64,000 nt of DNA, from the NCBI GenBank assembly GCA_026182355.1, contig JAPFBL010001105.1, positions 1-64,000 on the forward strand, written 5' to 3'. This document shows, one piece after another, positions 42,116 through 53,889 of the stretch. Position 1 is the stretch's first letter; each line of letters opens with the position of its first letter. The notes under the pieces are model-generated. The model saw nothing but the letters and a program-made list of their open reading frames with translations, had not been told where the DNA came from and made no database searches. Position numbers and translations under genes: made by a program. This DNA comes from Hermatobates lingyangjiaoensis (Eukaryota > Arthropoda > Insecta > Hemiptera > Hermatobatidae).

Positions 42116-42253
42116 GATAAGAGAGGGAAACCAAGCGCACTGGTTCAGAGACGGTTGGAGACATATATATAATTGTTATATATGTATAACAATTGGAGAC
42201 GATTGAGTCTTCAACCGTCTCTGAACCAGTGCGCTTGGTTTCCCTCTCTTATC

Positions 42254-42287
42254 TCTCCTGAAGACGGTTCAAACCGAAAATTAGAGA
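42254..42287 (+). ncRNA. Hammerhead ribozyme-like motif, family HH-B
   Basis: TCTC (42254-42257), CTGAAGA (42258-42264), C, GGTTCAAACC, GAAA (42276-42279), AATT, A, GAGA (42284-42287). Confidence 0.7.
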
Positions 42288-42380
42288 CTGTAAGTGTGTT
42301 CTTTTGATTTCTCTATGTTTCTTTGTCTATATTGAACTATTTTTGTCCGTTTTGGTTCGTATTTCCAACGAAAAGTTTAA

Positions 42381-43047
42381 TAAATATAACTAGAAGATCA
42401 AATGTTATAAAATGAAATAGTTAAAGAAGGGAATATTGTGTTCACAAAGAGGAGTTGTTGCAGAATGAGAATGACGTTGAGTTTTTTTTTAGCCTTATAC
42501 AGTTATGATTGACATCATCTACAATTTAATTATCGTGTTTATAAGTGCTTCTCTCCTCCTTCTCTTTGAGACCCCTAAACACCTTCAACAGACTGCTGAC
42601 ACATATCAACGTTAATTCCTCCAGCTTTATCAGAAATTTCTTGTTTGAGTTTTAAGTTGTTCAGTTATGGCAACTATATACCCTCAAAATCTCGAATAAT
42701 CAAATACAAATTTACTTTAAACAACTTAATGTTTAACTCGAGAAATAATAATTAACTTTAATAGAGTTTGAATAGAACATCATGTTTCGTTTAAATTGTT
42801 TTAATATTTTTTTTTAATTGATGAAGGAGTATTAACATTTACGTTTGAACTTCTTCATTAAATAGAGATCTTAAAGTATTATACATGAATACAGAATTTG
42901 ACTTATTTAATGATTAATATTCGATATTAAAACTTTTTCGAAGTTATAAAAAGCTATTTTTTTTTTGTAAATCCTCTCATTTTGTTTATACGGAATAAAA
43001 AGATTACGATGTATTACGATGCAATTGTACTTAAAATGTGGTGTGCA
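42381..43047. other. AT-rich, no gene recognised
   Basis: No repeat or splice-flanked frame seen. Confidence 0.5.
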
Positions 43048-43161
<114 letters not shown>

Positions 43162-43429
43162 AAATAGTGAGAGAGAGAGAGAGAGAGAGAGTGTGGGAGA
43201 GGCTGAGTGAGTGTTCTAAAGAGAAAGAGAGAGAGAGAGCGAGAGATAGCAAAAAAAGAGTAATACTAACTTTTTAGTGTTATTATTTTATAGTGTGATA
43301 GAAATATCAAAAACTTATTATACGTTAATTAACTCAGTTTAAAAAAATTCAAGCCATATTGAAACATTGACCTGGTTCTTACTCATTTGGTGTTTTCTGT
43401 TTGTTATTTTCACATGAATATTTTTATAT

Positions 43430-43705
43430 ATACATTTTCGATTAAAATACGATCCAAAACGGACTAATAAAATACAATGTTTACAAAAAAAAAAGCATAG
43501 ATAAATTAAAAACTCACACATACAGTCTCTAATTTACGTTTTGTACCGTCTTCAGGAGATATAAGAGAGGGAAACAAAGCGCACTGGTACAGAGGCTGTT
43601 GGATTCCCTTTCTTATCTCTTCTGAAGACGGTTCAAAAAGATAATTAGATACTGTAAGTGTGTGTTTTTAGTTTATCTATGCTTCTTTGTCTATAATGAA
43701 CTAAA
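43430..43705. mobile_element. HH-B foldback, decayed
   Basis: Both cores have lost the GAAA box or helix II. The arms are still alignable with 42035-42380. Confidence 0.7.
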
Positions 43706-43711
43706 TTATAT

Positions 43712-43744
<33 letters not shown>

Positions 43745-43754
<10 letters not shown>

Positions 43755-44050
43755 ATATCACATAAACACGTGAAATAACAATCAATGATCAAACCAGAAT
43801 ACGAAAATGGGAAAACAAGACTAAGATCTTTCAACCGTAACTAGCGGTTTTCCTCAGAGACAAAAACCCAACTCACGGGCTATTCGCAATTAAGGTCTGA
43901 AGTTTTGTATTATGTACTTTAGAAAAAATGTTTACATAGCTTTCTAAGTTGCCAATAAATATAATCAGTTAGGTTTTTAACTCTGACGAAGACAGCTTGT
44001 TACGGTTGAAAGATCTTAGTCTTGTTTTCCCATTTCATATTGTGTTTGAT
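43745..44050. mobile_element. HH-A foldback with unrelated centre
   Basis: The minus arm (core 43829-43857, CTGAGGA, helix II variant) and plus arm (core 43983-44011, one helix II mismatch) are separated by about 100 nt of other DNA. Confidence 0.8.
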
Positions 44051-44057
44051 CATTTAT

Positions 44058-44097
<40 letters not shown>

Positions 44098-44101
<4 letters not shown>

Positions 44102-44218
44102 ATTTCACTTAAGCACGTGAAATAACAATCAATGATCAAACCAGAATACGAAAATGGGAAAACAAGACTAAGATCTTTCAACCGTAACAAGCGGTCTTCG
44201 TCAGAGTCAAAAACCAGC

Positions 44219-44220
<2 letters not shown>
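44098..44220 (-). mobile_element. HH-A element copy
   Basis: Single arm between TA tracts (44057-44097 and 44219-44250). Confidence 0.85.
44166..44208 (-). ncRNA. Hammerhead ribozyme-like motif, family HH-A
   Basis: CTGACGA (44204-44198), A, GACCG/CGGTT, GAAA (44179-44176), AGATCT, T, AGTC with GACT. Confidence 0.7.
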
Positions 44221-44247
<27 letters not shown>

Positions 44248-44249
<2 letters not shown>

Positions 44250-44435
44250 CTTTTTCGTTGGAAATACGATCCAAAACGGACAAATATAGTTCAATATATA
44301 AATATAGTTCAATCTAGACAAAGAAACATAGAGAAATCAAAAGAACACACTTACAGTCTCTAATTTTCGGTTTGAACCGTCTTCAGGAGAGATAAGAGAG
44401 GGAAACAAAGCGCACTCGTATTTCCAACGAAAAAG
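44248..44435 (-). mobile_element. HH-B element copy
   Basis: Full minus arm; a short plus tail TATTTCCAACGAAAAAGTA follows at 44408. Confidence 0.85.
44357..44390 (-). ncRNA. Hammerhead ribozyme-like motif, family HH-B
   Basis: TCTC, CTGAAGA (44386-44380), C, GGT/ACC, GAAA (44368-44365), AATT, A, GAGA. Confidence 0.7.
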
Positions 44436-44464
44436 TATATATATATATATATATATATATAAAA

Positions 44465-44630
44465 CTGTGACACATAGACAGAAACATAAAAATGACTCAC
44501 TTTTGAATATTTTGACCGCCATTACGGTCGAAATATTGAAAATTGAGTCTTTGTTATGTTTCTGCCTATGTGTCACAGATTATTTTAAGCGTAATCTGTC
44601 CTGCCGGACAGTTTCCGTTTATCATGATAT
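44465..44630. mobile_element. HH-H palindrome centred in ribozyme helix II
   Basis: GTGACACATAGACAG...GACCGCCATTACGGTCGAAA...CTGCCTATGTGTCAC. The arms join inside helix II near 44515, and CTGAGGA is missing from both. Confidence 0.8.
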
Positions 44631-44635
44631 ATATA

Positions 44636-44666
<31 letters not shown>

Positions 44667-44699
44667 CGTGTATATACCTTTTATATCCTCTTGAATAAC

Positions 44700-45245
44700 A
44701 ATAATTTTTATCACAAATATATAAATATTGATAAAAATATCGACAGTGAAATAGAAGCAGATGTTTGGGTAGAGTGCTACTTAAGAGTAATGAAGATAGA
44801 ATTCCCGATTCCTGTCACTCATTAATGATTCTTTTTCATTTAAGATTGATAAATAGAAATTTAAGATAACTGTTTCGACTTTAACTATAATGAGTAGTGC
44901 AGAAGAAATAAGTTAAGTTTCCCCTCCTGAAAGAATAAAAGTGAACACACCTATAAATGTGGCCGTTGGAAACAAACAAGCTATTTGTTTCTTTAACGGT
45001 TTTATCTACCAATCACTGGTGAACCATACTATTTCCACTATTCTATTTAGAAACTGTTATTACAGTATAAAGTGACTTAGATAGATTTAATGTTTAATCC
45101 TATTACTGAGTATAATTTCTGTTTAACTAAAGTACGTACTCCACAGTTAGTCTTGAAATGCCTCATTGAACAAATAAAAGATACCTGTGTTGTTTTTACA
45201 TGAAAAACGGCCGACCGTGGAATAGAAACAAAACTAAAATTTATC
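44700..45245. other. No gene recognised
   Basis: Mixed AT-rich sequence. Confidence 0.5.
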
Positions 45246-45249
45246 AGGA

Positions 45250-45500
45250 CTCGGTCAGTTCTTCAGGTTCAAATTAAACTCTCATTGCCAACGTTTCAGT
45301 TTTTATTTAAAACCTTTTTCATAGGCAGAAGTATAAATTTTGAAACAGAAAAACTAAGTATTAAATTACAAATTATTTTACAAAGAAAATGAGTCTGTGG
45401 ATTTTAACAACAACTGAAGTCTGAATGAACACGTGATACTGAGACAGAAACGTTGGCAATGAGAGTTTAATTTGAACCTGAAGAACTGAGCAAGTCCCGA
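45250..45500. mobile_element. HH-L foldback
   Basis: The minus copy (core 45294-45325: TATGAAAAA, GGTTTT..AAAAAC with a mismatch, GAAA) and a partial plus copy from GAGACAGAAACGTTGGCAAT. Confidence 0.7.
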
Positions 45501-45754
45501 TAAATTTAAGTTTTGTATATATATACTATGACTTTTACTAACCTCTGTGAGACTTACAATTTGCATGTATTGTAACTATGACTTAGGCAGTATTAAAAAT
45601 ATATCTTAAGTACTAATGATTTTCAACGAGTAGTTTATAAATGTTTGAAGATAATCGTATTCTAAAGATTAAGTAACACTCTATTTACGAATGAAGAAGA
45701 TATAGTGTTGCTATATAGACATATATATAAATATATATATATATAATTAAAATA

Positions 45755-45914
45755 AGCAGTGACACATAAACAGAAACACAACAAAGACTCACTTTTCAAT
45801 ATTTCGACCGTAATGGCGGTCGTCCTCAGGAGAAGAAGTGAATTGAAAATTTATTTATTTTCACTGCTTATTTTAATTGTTATTTGTCCTGCCGGACCGT
45901 TTTTTGTTTATCAT

Positions 45915-45920
<6 letters not shown>
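45755..45920. mobile_element. HH-H element with short inverse end
   Basis: The minus copy with an intact core, then ATTTTCACTGCTTATTTTAA and CCTGCCGGACCG before (TA)n 45917-45969. Confidence 0.75.
45793..45836 (-). ncRNA. Hammerhead ribozyme-like motif, family HH-H
   Basis: CTGAGGA (45829-45823), C, helix II GACCG/CGGTC with loop CCATTA, GAAA (45805-45802), ATAT, T. Helix I CTTCTC/GAAAAG, five of six pairs. Confidence 0.7.
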
Positions 45921-45969
<49 letters not shown>

Positions 45970-45972
<3 letters not shown>

Positions 45973-46095
45973 AAAAAGATTTCACATAATCACGTAAAAC
46001 AACAATCAATGATCAAACCACAATAAGAAATGGGAAAACATTTTTGAAAGATCTTAGTCTTGTTTTCCCATTTCTTATTGTGGTTTGATCATATA
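45970..46095. mobile_element. HH-A palindrome lacking the ribozyme
   Basis: Minus arm to GGGAAAACA (46040), then TTTTTGAAAGATCTTAG onward. The join lies at the GAAA end of the core. Confidence 0.8.
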
Positions 46096-46195
46096 TGTAT
46101 ATATATAATGAAAGAAAACTGAAGATTTTTCAAAACAAAAACGTATAATTAAAATCACAAAAAAAAATTGTTAAATTAAATTAACTGTCAAGTCA

Positions 46196-46490
46196 AACAA
46201 AATAGAATAAACTTTCAATACTTTTAAAAAATTGTTTTGAAAAATTTAAAATACATTTATTTTTAATTTGCTATTAATACAGTTGAAAAATCCGTTTAAA
46301 TACAGAATTGCACACAATATAGTGCACAAACTTAAAAACAATTATGACCTTAGAAACTTATTTTGGTATAAAATGTCAGATTTTTTTGTTAGCTTTTTAT
46401 GATTTTAACATTTTTCCATTTTTTATTTTTACATCCTCAAAATGCCTGTGGGACGTGCCACCCGGTTTGGACCCCCCCCCCCCCCCCTCT
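46196..46490. repeat. Dispersed repeat Y, copy 2
   Basis: Homologous to 9990-10290 and ends in a run of about 16 C. Confidence 0.65.
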
Positions 46491-46518
46491 TTCATACGCT
46501 ACTGAATCATAGCATATA

Positions 46519-46745
46519 TTAGGTTAGGTTAGGTTCAGTGGCCGTCCCGAGAGAGAACACATATAGGCCGCAAGCTGGCCCCTTGTGATACCACAAAGAA
46601 GAATTTTGGGGCTATTCTCCCCCGTCCCTGGTCCACTCGAACCATCTCGAGAGAACACTGAATCTAGACAGATCCCTGATACCAGTGGATGCTAAGTTCT
46701 CAAGATTGTCAAAGAAATATTTTCCTAATGCTTCTTTCCTTCTTT
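46519..46745 (-). pseudogene. LINE 3' end, same family as 26816-27135
   Basis: Reverse of the 26.9-27.1 kb element: GAAAGAAGCATTAGG, TTGAGAACTTAGCATCC, CTGTCTAGATTCAGTG, GATGGTTCGAGTGGACCAGG, then the 3' UTR and AACCTAACCTAACCTAA. Truncated at 46745. Confidence 0.75.
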
Positions 46746-46749
46746 ATAG

Positions 46750-47387
46750 CATATATTTTTAAAAAAAAAACTTTAGAAGCGTAATTATTATTATTTTACC
46801 AAAACTATTAAATAAATTCAAATTTTGCAAAAAGGATATTCATTTAAATGTAAATATATAGATATCTAGTTAAATAAACAAGTGGATGAGTGCTGTGGAA
46901 AGACAGTAGGATGATATAGCAAGATTCTGATTTAATAAAGCTAATAGATTTTTCAGAGACAAGCATTTTTTTTTTAAACTGTCATTGTTTATTTGAAGAC
47001 ATGAAGAGAAAATGGCAGAGACCCTGCAGTGACTGGCTGGAGTTTCATTTTCCATTAGCTGTCCACTGTTGGAGGAGTAATCGAGTTAGCAGTTATATCA
47101 TTTTTCTCGGCTTTCAAATAGAAATTCCTTTCCCCCCCCCCCCCTCACTCAGTTTTTTTTGCCTTTTCATTATCATTAATTATGCAGACTGTTGTTTTGT
47201 TCAAAGCTAGTTTTATAATGAAATCGTTATTGTTTAACAAATTTATTTTCTGATTCAAAAACTGAGAATGAAAAGTAGTATTTTACAAAAAAAAAATATC
47301 TGTTAAATAAATATTGTTTGTTAAAATAATAAAATAGTATTCATTTTAATAATAAAATAACAATTTTTTTTATTATAGAAATAATTT
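46750..47387. other. No gene recognised
   Basis: AT-rich. A C12 run at 47133. Confidence 0.5.
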
Positions 47388-47588
47388 TGAGGCCAGGTTA
47401 GCTGAGTGGTTAATGTAGTCGCTTTTGAAACTGGTAGGTCAAGGTTTCCATACCAACCTGGCCCTTGATTTATTGACGTGGGAGGTGAATAAATCTGAGC
47501 ACGTTGGCCCTCCGTGATAACGTTAAGCCGTCGGTCCCGAGCCTATACGATGCCAGGTACTTGTTAAAGAGCCTTAGTCTAAATTTGT
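47388..47588 (+). mobile_element. tRNA-derived SINE, tail-less
   Basis: GGCCAGGTTAGCTGAGTGGT then TAATGTAG, degraded B box, CTTGATTTATTGACGTGGGA, GTCGGTCCCGAGCCTATAC, GGTACTTGTTAAAGAGCC. Truncated near TAGTCTAAAT. Confidence 0.8.
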
Positions 47589-47744
47589 TAAAGTTTATTA
47601 GCAAAGAATTAATAAACATAAATAATCCAGCCTGGACAACAGTCACGCTGGCACTCTGTATAAAAACTGAAATCTCTGTTAAACAAGTATCAATTACATA
47701 CTGCCTGTATTTATTTGAAAGAATCGTTTTCAGAATCGGAGATT

Positions 47745-49140
47745 CGATTAAAATTCTCTTATTGCGATACCTAGAAAAGTTCCCATATTTTCGAGTTCCG
47801 ATTCCGATACCTAGAAAAGTTCCCATATTTCCGATTCCGATAACTAGAAAAGTTCCCATATTTCCGATTGCGATACCTAGAAAAGTTCCCATATTTTCGA
47901 GTTCCGATTCCGATACCTAGAAAAGTTCCCATATTTCCGATTTCCGATTCCGATAATTAGAAAAGTTCCCATATTTCCTATTCCCGATTCCGATACCTAG
48001 AAAAGTTCCCATATTTCTGATTACCGGTTCCGATACCTAGAAAAGTTCCGATATTTCCGATACCTAGAAAAGTTCCCATATTTCCTATTCCCGATTCCGA
48101 TACCTAGGAAAGTTCCGATATTCGCGATTCCGATACCTAGAAAAGTTCCGATATTTCCGATTTTCGATTCCGATACCTAGAAAAGGTCCCATATTTCTGA
48201 TTACCGGTTCCGATACCTAGAAAAGTTCCGATATTTCCGATACCTAGAAAAGGTCCCATATTTCCTATTCCCGATTCCGATACCTAGGAAAGTACCGATA
48301 TTCGCGATTCCGATACCTAGAAAAGTTCCGATATTTCCGATTTTCGATTCCGATACCTAGAAAAGGTCCCATATTTCTGATTACCGATTCCGATACCTAG
48401 AAAAGTTCCGATATTTCCGATTCCGATACCTAGAAAAGTTCCGATATTTCCGATTTTCGATTCCGATACCTAGAAAAGGTCCCATATTTCTGATTACCGA
48501 TTCCGATACCTAGAAAAGTTCCGATATTCGCGATTCCGATACCTAGAAAAGTTCCGATATTTCCGATTTTCGATTCCGATACCTAGAAAAGGTCCCATAT
48601 TTCTGATTACCGATTCCGATACCTAGAAAAGTTCCGATATTTCCGATTCCGATACCTAGAAAAGTTCCGATATTTCCGATTTTCGATTCCGATACCTAGA
48701 AAAGGTCCCATATTTCTGATTACCGATTCCGATACCTAGAAAAGTTCCGATATTTCCGATTCCGATACCTAGAAAAGTTCCGATATTTCCGATTTTCGAT
48801 TCCGATACCTAGAAAAGGTCCCATATTTCTGATTACCGATTCCGATACCTAGAAAAGTTCCGATATTTCCGATTCCGATACCTAGAAAAGTTCCGATATT
48901 TCCGATTTTCGATTCCGATACCTAGAAAAGGTCCCATATTTCTGATTACCGATTCCGATACCTAGAAAAGTTCCGATATTCGCGATTCCGATACCTAGAA
49001 AAGTTCCGATATTTCCGATTTTCGATTCCGATACCTAGAAAAGGTCCCATATTTCTGATTACCGATTCCGATACCTAGAAAAGTTCCAATATTTCCGATT
49101 CCGATACCTAGAAAAGTTCCCATATTTCCGATTCCCGATT
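47745..49140. repeat. GATACCTAGAAAAG minisatellite with 113-bp higher-order repeat
   Basis: The monomer is GATTCCGATACCTAGAAAAG then TTCCCATATTTCC, 30-38 bp. From 48361 the variant AAAAGGTCCCATATTTCTG recurs at 48361, 48474, 48587, 48700, 48813, 48926 and 49039, an exact 113-bp period containing three monomers. The middle monomer alternates between TTTCC and TTCGCG forms. Frames on both strands at the 5' end arise from the repeat. Confidence 0.95.
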
Positions 49141-49384
49141 CTAAGTACTCGTTCCATCAATTTCAACCAGTGTTCTACGTAATGATGGTATGGATAGATT
49201 GAATTCTCTTTGACTTCATATTTGTTTACCTATTCAAATTTCATCATTTCAATCAAGATTCTATTAATATAGTAACCGAACTTATTACCAATTTAAAATA
49301 TTTATTCGTAAATTATTTAAAAAAACATGTAAACGTATTTAATTCTAACATAGTGCAATCACTTATTATGCGGTATTTACTCTT

Positions 49385-49560
49385 ATTGTAGGGTAAAAAG
49401 TTAATGAAATGGTCTCCACATATAAAAACCATCGACATTCACTCTTAGTTAATGCCTGAGGAATAACACTACGTGTTCGAACCGCGTTGTTTATACCATT
49501 TAATTTTAATATGTAGAGACCATTTCATTAACTTCTTACCCTACAATGTGTAAACGTCTT
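49385..49560. mobile_element. HH-F foldback, minus arm truncated before the ribozyme
   Basis: The minus arm ends at CACATATAAAAA. The plus core 49456-49483 is CTGAGGA-A-TAACAC-TAC-GTGTTC-GAAC, one change each in helix II and GAAA. Confidence 0.75.
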
Positions 49561-49800
49561 TTTAATTCACTTTTATATTAAATACTGAAAGAATTATCCC
49601 TCTAAATTTATGTAGAGCAGAGTTTTTCAAACTTTTTTCGACGCGGAACCATTTTTGATTCCAGGAAACCCTAGATTCTAATGATTTCATACAATCATAA
49701 TATAAATATTTTCATATGTCTTTTTAAATAGTATGTATGTTTAAAAACAATAAAAAAAGTAATATTAATACAATATGTATGACTGTTATTAATTAATAAT
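49560..49800. mobile_element. hAT-like element left end, first copy
   Basis: AGAG|CAGAGTTTTTCAAACTTT then TTTCGACGCGGAACC and about 150 bp more match 50700-50905, including 50 bp upstream of the element end. No right end in this copy. Confidence 0.55.
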
Positions 49801-50157
49801 GGCTATTTTAATCAATGGTTTAATTGTCATTAACTATTAATTTTAATAGTTAATGACCGCTATTATATACTAGTTTAATTGGGTACTAATGATTAAACTG
49901 CATGCTGAATTTGATACATTCATGTGGAGTCATCAAATTGAAAACAATTAATTGTTTTAATTATGATATTTGATCTGATCGGAAACTGATTGAACCCAAT
50001 GTCAGAACCTGATATGTGGAGGGGACTATATCACTAAATATTATAATACATTTTATATGATATATATTAATGTTAATTTTATTTGAATAAAACATTGGTT
50101 TTATATTAGTTTTGTCGTATAATAGTACATTAACATTTATTAATTTACTATTTTTAA

Positions 50158-50445
50158 TGGATTAGGTTAGCTCAATGGTTAGCATGCTTGCCTCTGAACT
50201 GGTAGGTCCAGAGTTTGATATCTTGATTTAATCACGTAGGAGGTGAATAAATCTGTGCTTGTTGTACTTCAGAGCCGTCGGTCCCGAGCCTTTACGATGT
50301 CATTTATTCGTTTAAAAGATCCTTATTCTAAATACACTTGAGTTAGGCAAAATTTAGGACTCCCAATATAGAATGTTCATTGTATAGTATCACAAAGAGA
50401 CCAAGGTTTGGTGTATTCCCTTGTGAGACTGCCACTGCCAACAGT
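50158..50445 (+). mobile_element. tRNA-derived SINE, tail type 1
   Basis: TTAGCTCAATGGTTAGC (A box), TAGGTCCAGAGTTTGATATC (B box), the body, then TAGGACTCCCAATATAGAAT, GTTCATTGTATAGTATCACA, GTATTCCCTTGTGAGACTGC. The tail resembles the LINE 3' UTR at 27065-27135. Confidence 0.85.
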
Positions 50446-50743
50446 GTGTAAAATACTATTTTTCTTGCTATCAATTTAAGCATTTTCTTATATCTGCGTT
50501 AGCAAATATTTCATCTGATATCTGCTGTAGGTAAAGCAGATTTCTCTTTATATAAATACGATCAGAATATCAGTTCTTAACATTACACTTCTAGTCACTA
50601 GAAGTTAATTAATGAATTAACCAGCCTATGTTAAAAACCATATAGAAAACTTTTATGTTTGACCCTACACAACCTAACTAAAATATATTCCCTTTTATAT
50701 TAAATACTGAAACAATTATCCCTCTATATTTATATAGAGCAGA

Positions 50744-51246
50744 GTTCTTTAAACTTTTTTCGACGCGGAACTCTTTCTGGTTCCAGTAACTTTCCCGGGG
50801 ACCCCAGATTCTAATGGTTTTATATAATCATAATGTAAATATTTTCATGTATGTTTAAAAACAATTAAAAAAAGTAATATTATTGCAATGTGTATTTTTC
50901 GAATAAAAATTCAAAAGTAAATGATTTTAATTTTCATATTTTCCACAAGTGTATAACACATAAAACAGAATTACTACCAATTTGAACACAGTTTGTTTTG
51001 TAATCATTTTTGGCTTTATAGTTGAAGAGTTTGATTCTCAAGTTAGCCCCAGCATTAAGTCTACTTCGGTATTTGGTTTCTATGGCAGTTTAAAGGGAAC
51101 ATCCAGTTTTACATAAGTAGGTAGTGGGAAATGGCAGCAATGTGTGAAGTGCTACTTTTGCAATAGCAGGAAATTCGGGAATCAGATAGTTCCAAAAACT
51201 CACTAGTGATTCATCCTAAATATGAATAAAATGTTGACCACTTCTA

Positions 51247-51280
<34 letters not shown>

Positions 51281-51433
51281 TAGATATAAACATTATTCGG
51301 TTTCATGATTCACAAGGAATATAGAATTAATCCATACCCACAAAAAAAAATGTTTCTGCTAAATATTTTTCACGGAACATCAGACAGTCTGTTAAGGAAC
51401 CTTTGGGTCCCGCGGAACCCACTTTAGGAATCT
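50744..51433. mobile_element. hAT-like non-autonomous element with 8-bp target duplication
   Basis: The left end CAGAGTTCTTTAAACTTTTT then TCGACGCGGAAC and the inverted right end CACAGATTCCTAAAGTGGGT then TCCGCGG are imperfect terminal repeats. ATATAGAG before and ATGTAGAG after fit an 8-bp duplication with one change. TA tract at 51248-51279. No transposase frame. Confidence 0.6.
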
Positions 51434-51439
51434 GTGATG

Positions 51440-52045
51440 TAGAGTAAACATATTTTTTTATAAACCATATATGTGACCATTTTAACAGTATATGTTTCCA
51501 AAAAAACGAAAGAAAGTAAGATTTCCTATTATTTATAATTTATGAAAAAATGATTTCTTATTAGTGTAAAATATTTACTTATTAACATTTCGTACACAGT
51601 TATTATACGGTTAAAATGAATTTAATCTTCAATTAACTCAGTAAATACATTATTGAACTTATAGAATTTCTAAGAAATAAATTATAGTTTCTGAACGTTA
51701 TAATTTAAATTAATATATGTCATTTCTTAAATAGTATACTTTAATATGCTTTCATGTTCTGTTTAAATTTTGTTATTGCATTTTTATAAATGAACACGTC
51801 ATCATAATCTTTTAAAATCACAAAATTAGAAGGTAATGAATTGTTTCATTTTAAATTATAATTTTAAAAGTAATTTAACTCTTTTTAACAAAAAAAAAAA
51901 TGTTTTTGCAGAAAATTAAGTAATTATGGGATTATAATTGCACTTATTATATTTATACCTTTGACCTTCTGTTTATATTAACCTGTACTAATCCTTTTAA
52001 TCTATTAATAGCAATGACTAAGCATGAGTCATCGATTTTAATTTA
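51440..52045. other. AT-rich, no gene recognised
   Basis: Nothing recognised. Confidence 0.5.
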
Positions 52046-52047
52046 AC

Positions 52048-52209
52048 ATGTCACTTGGCCAACTCGTTTTCCAGTTGAACCCTGTTAGCAGGAGGTTAGT
52101 TCGTAGGATAGAATCTCTCAGTCTTAAGATCGTGAATGCCGAGACTGCGGTTAATTTTAATGATACCTGTTTAAAAGAGGATCCTGCTGCCTATTTATAC
52201 CAATATTAG
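52048..52209 (+). pseudogene. PLE N-terminal ORF fragment, 53 codons
   Basis: MSLGQLVFQLNPVSRRLVRR, IESLSLKIVNAETAVNF, NDTCLKEDPAAYLYQY, stop. Frame is intact to CLKED; the expected LLP is replaced. The same subfamily is at 14959 and, inverted, at 38752-38890. Confidence 0.7.
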
Positions 52210-52254
52210 AACTTATTTACATTACATATATGTAGTAAACATTAATTTATGATA

Positions 52255-52385
52255 ATGGGTTACTTACCGTTGCGTCTACAACGTGCTTGGTCTCCCTTTC
52301 TCTTTTCTCCTGAAGACAGATTACCCGAAAATTTGAGTCTGAAAGTGTGTTTCCTTACTCTGTGTGTTACTCTTCTTAAATTTTG
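52255..52385 (+). mobile_element. HH-B-like element fragment
   Basis: CTCCTGAAGACAGATTACCC then GAAAATTTGAG. CTGAAGA (52310-52316) and GAAA (52327-52330) are kept, but helix II does not pair. Confidence 0.55.
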
Positions 52386-53424
52386 AACTCGTTAATTTAT
52401 GATAATAGATAAGCCTGCCTAAACCATAAGTTTACAGGGGCTTAGCTTTTGTAATTTTCTCAAATTATTTATATTATAATATTCTGGTTTAAATAAAATA
52501 TTTTTTTTTGCTACAAAATATTTAGTTGTTCAAATTTTGGATTTAAATTTACAAACATCGATTCTTCACAGATAATTAAGTAAGTAGGCTTGAATGAGGT
52601 GATATATACTCTTATCAGAAAGTACAATAGTTCATAAATCAATAGTTCTAAACATAACTATAGAACAATAGTTCTAAAAACTTGGAAATCAATATTTATG
52701 AGTGCCTAAAAATCTAGTATATTTAGTATACTCTGATGGCCGTTCTTGTTTGTTTGTTTTCTCAATTAAATAAATAACAAAATATATGAAATTTTGTGGA
52801 AACCCAAGACTTTTACATTAAAAGGTCCAACGCGATATACTCTGAACCAAACAGACCTGCTTACAAAATGCTTCAAAACCTGATAAAATTAACGTCTCTT
52901 ATATACCATAAAAACTAAAATGTTGTTTTGAAAGTTATATTTCACTTTAACTATTTCATTTCATCGATCGCTCTTATCAAAAATAAACTAGTTGCTGCTT
53001 TCTAATTAAAAAAAAAAAAGATTTAGCAATAAAAGAATAAACCCATTGGTTGCTTCAAGTGAAAAAGAAGAAGAAGGGAAGCATTAGTTGTGATGGAGCG
53101 GTTAACAGGGACGCTAGTCTCGCGCTGCTGCATCGTTAGTTTTTCTCAGCTGGTTTCGGTTAAGTCTCCCCATAGAGAACCTCTTCTTGCAACGATGCCA
53201 ATTTCTCTCATTTTCGCTGTTTTCTTCCAATATAAAAAAAAAAAAAAAAAAAAAAAAATAGAAAACAACGTCGATCAGAGAGCTGAGATGACAACCTTTA
53301 TTTTTCGATTCTTGTATTTTTTTTTTATCAAATAATTTTTTTTTTTAACTCTTCTTCCTGTCTGCAATTTCATTTTTTATTTGTACACTTACAAGGTTAA
53401 CAGTTCACAGTATAATAGGTGAAC
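52386..53424. other. AT-rich, no gene recognised
   Basis: Poly-A at 53234-53259. A short open frame 53090-53335 crosses it. Confidence 0.45.
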
Positions 53425-53506
53425 ATGGTAACGATTTTAGCCTTGTTTTGCCATTTCATATTGTGGTTTCATCATTGATTGTTGTTTCACGTGTTTATGT
53501 GAAATC

Positions 53507-53538
<32 letters not shown>

Positions 53539-53540
53539 CT
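53425..53540 (+). mobile_element. HH-A 3' part only
   Basis: Starts within TTTTAGCCTTGTTTTGCC and ends CTTTTTATATATA. No ribozyme core. Confidence 0.75.
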
Positions 53541-53726
53541 TTAAGAACTTTGAGAAACACGAATGAAAAGGAATGTAAATTAGAATTAGAATATTAGAAT
53601 TCTCAGAATTTACGAGGTATGACGGACAGTATTACTACTAATTCTAATATATTAAGTCATCTTTAGTGCTTGGAAATCCCTGAGTTTGACCTCCAAACAA
53701 TTATAGACAGTAACCAGAATGTAAGG

Positions 53727-53851
53727 GGTCAGGTTAGCTCAGTGGTTACGTGCTCGCCTCTGAACTGATAGACCTCTGGTCTTCGAAGACCGCTTGTTAC
53801 GGTTGAAAGATCTTAGTCTTGTTTTCCCATTTCTTATTGTGGTTTGATCAT

Positions 53852-53855
<4 letters not shown>
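53727..53855 (+). mobile_element. SINE head joined to a truncated HH-A copy
   Basis: GGTTAGCTCAGTGGTTACG...CTGATAGACCTCTGGT (53727-53778) runs straight into CTTCGAAGACCGCTTG (HH-A without CTGA). A TA tract follows. Confidence 0.7.

Positions 53856-53887
<32 letters not shown>

Positions 53888-53889
<2 letters not shown>

Larger units (their letters stand above)
42035..42380. mobile_element. HH-B foldback with both ribozymes intact
   Basis: Minus arm 42035-42165 and plus arm 42200-42380 with a small TA-containing centre. Two facing intact cores make this the best HH-B locus. Confidence 0.85.

Noticed and set aside
47470..47920. 140-codon frames on both strands
   Set aside because: They overlap each other and run from SINE into the minisatellite; a by-product of a repeat without stops.
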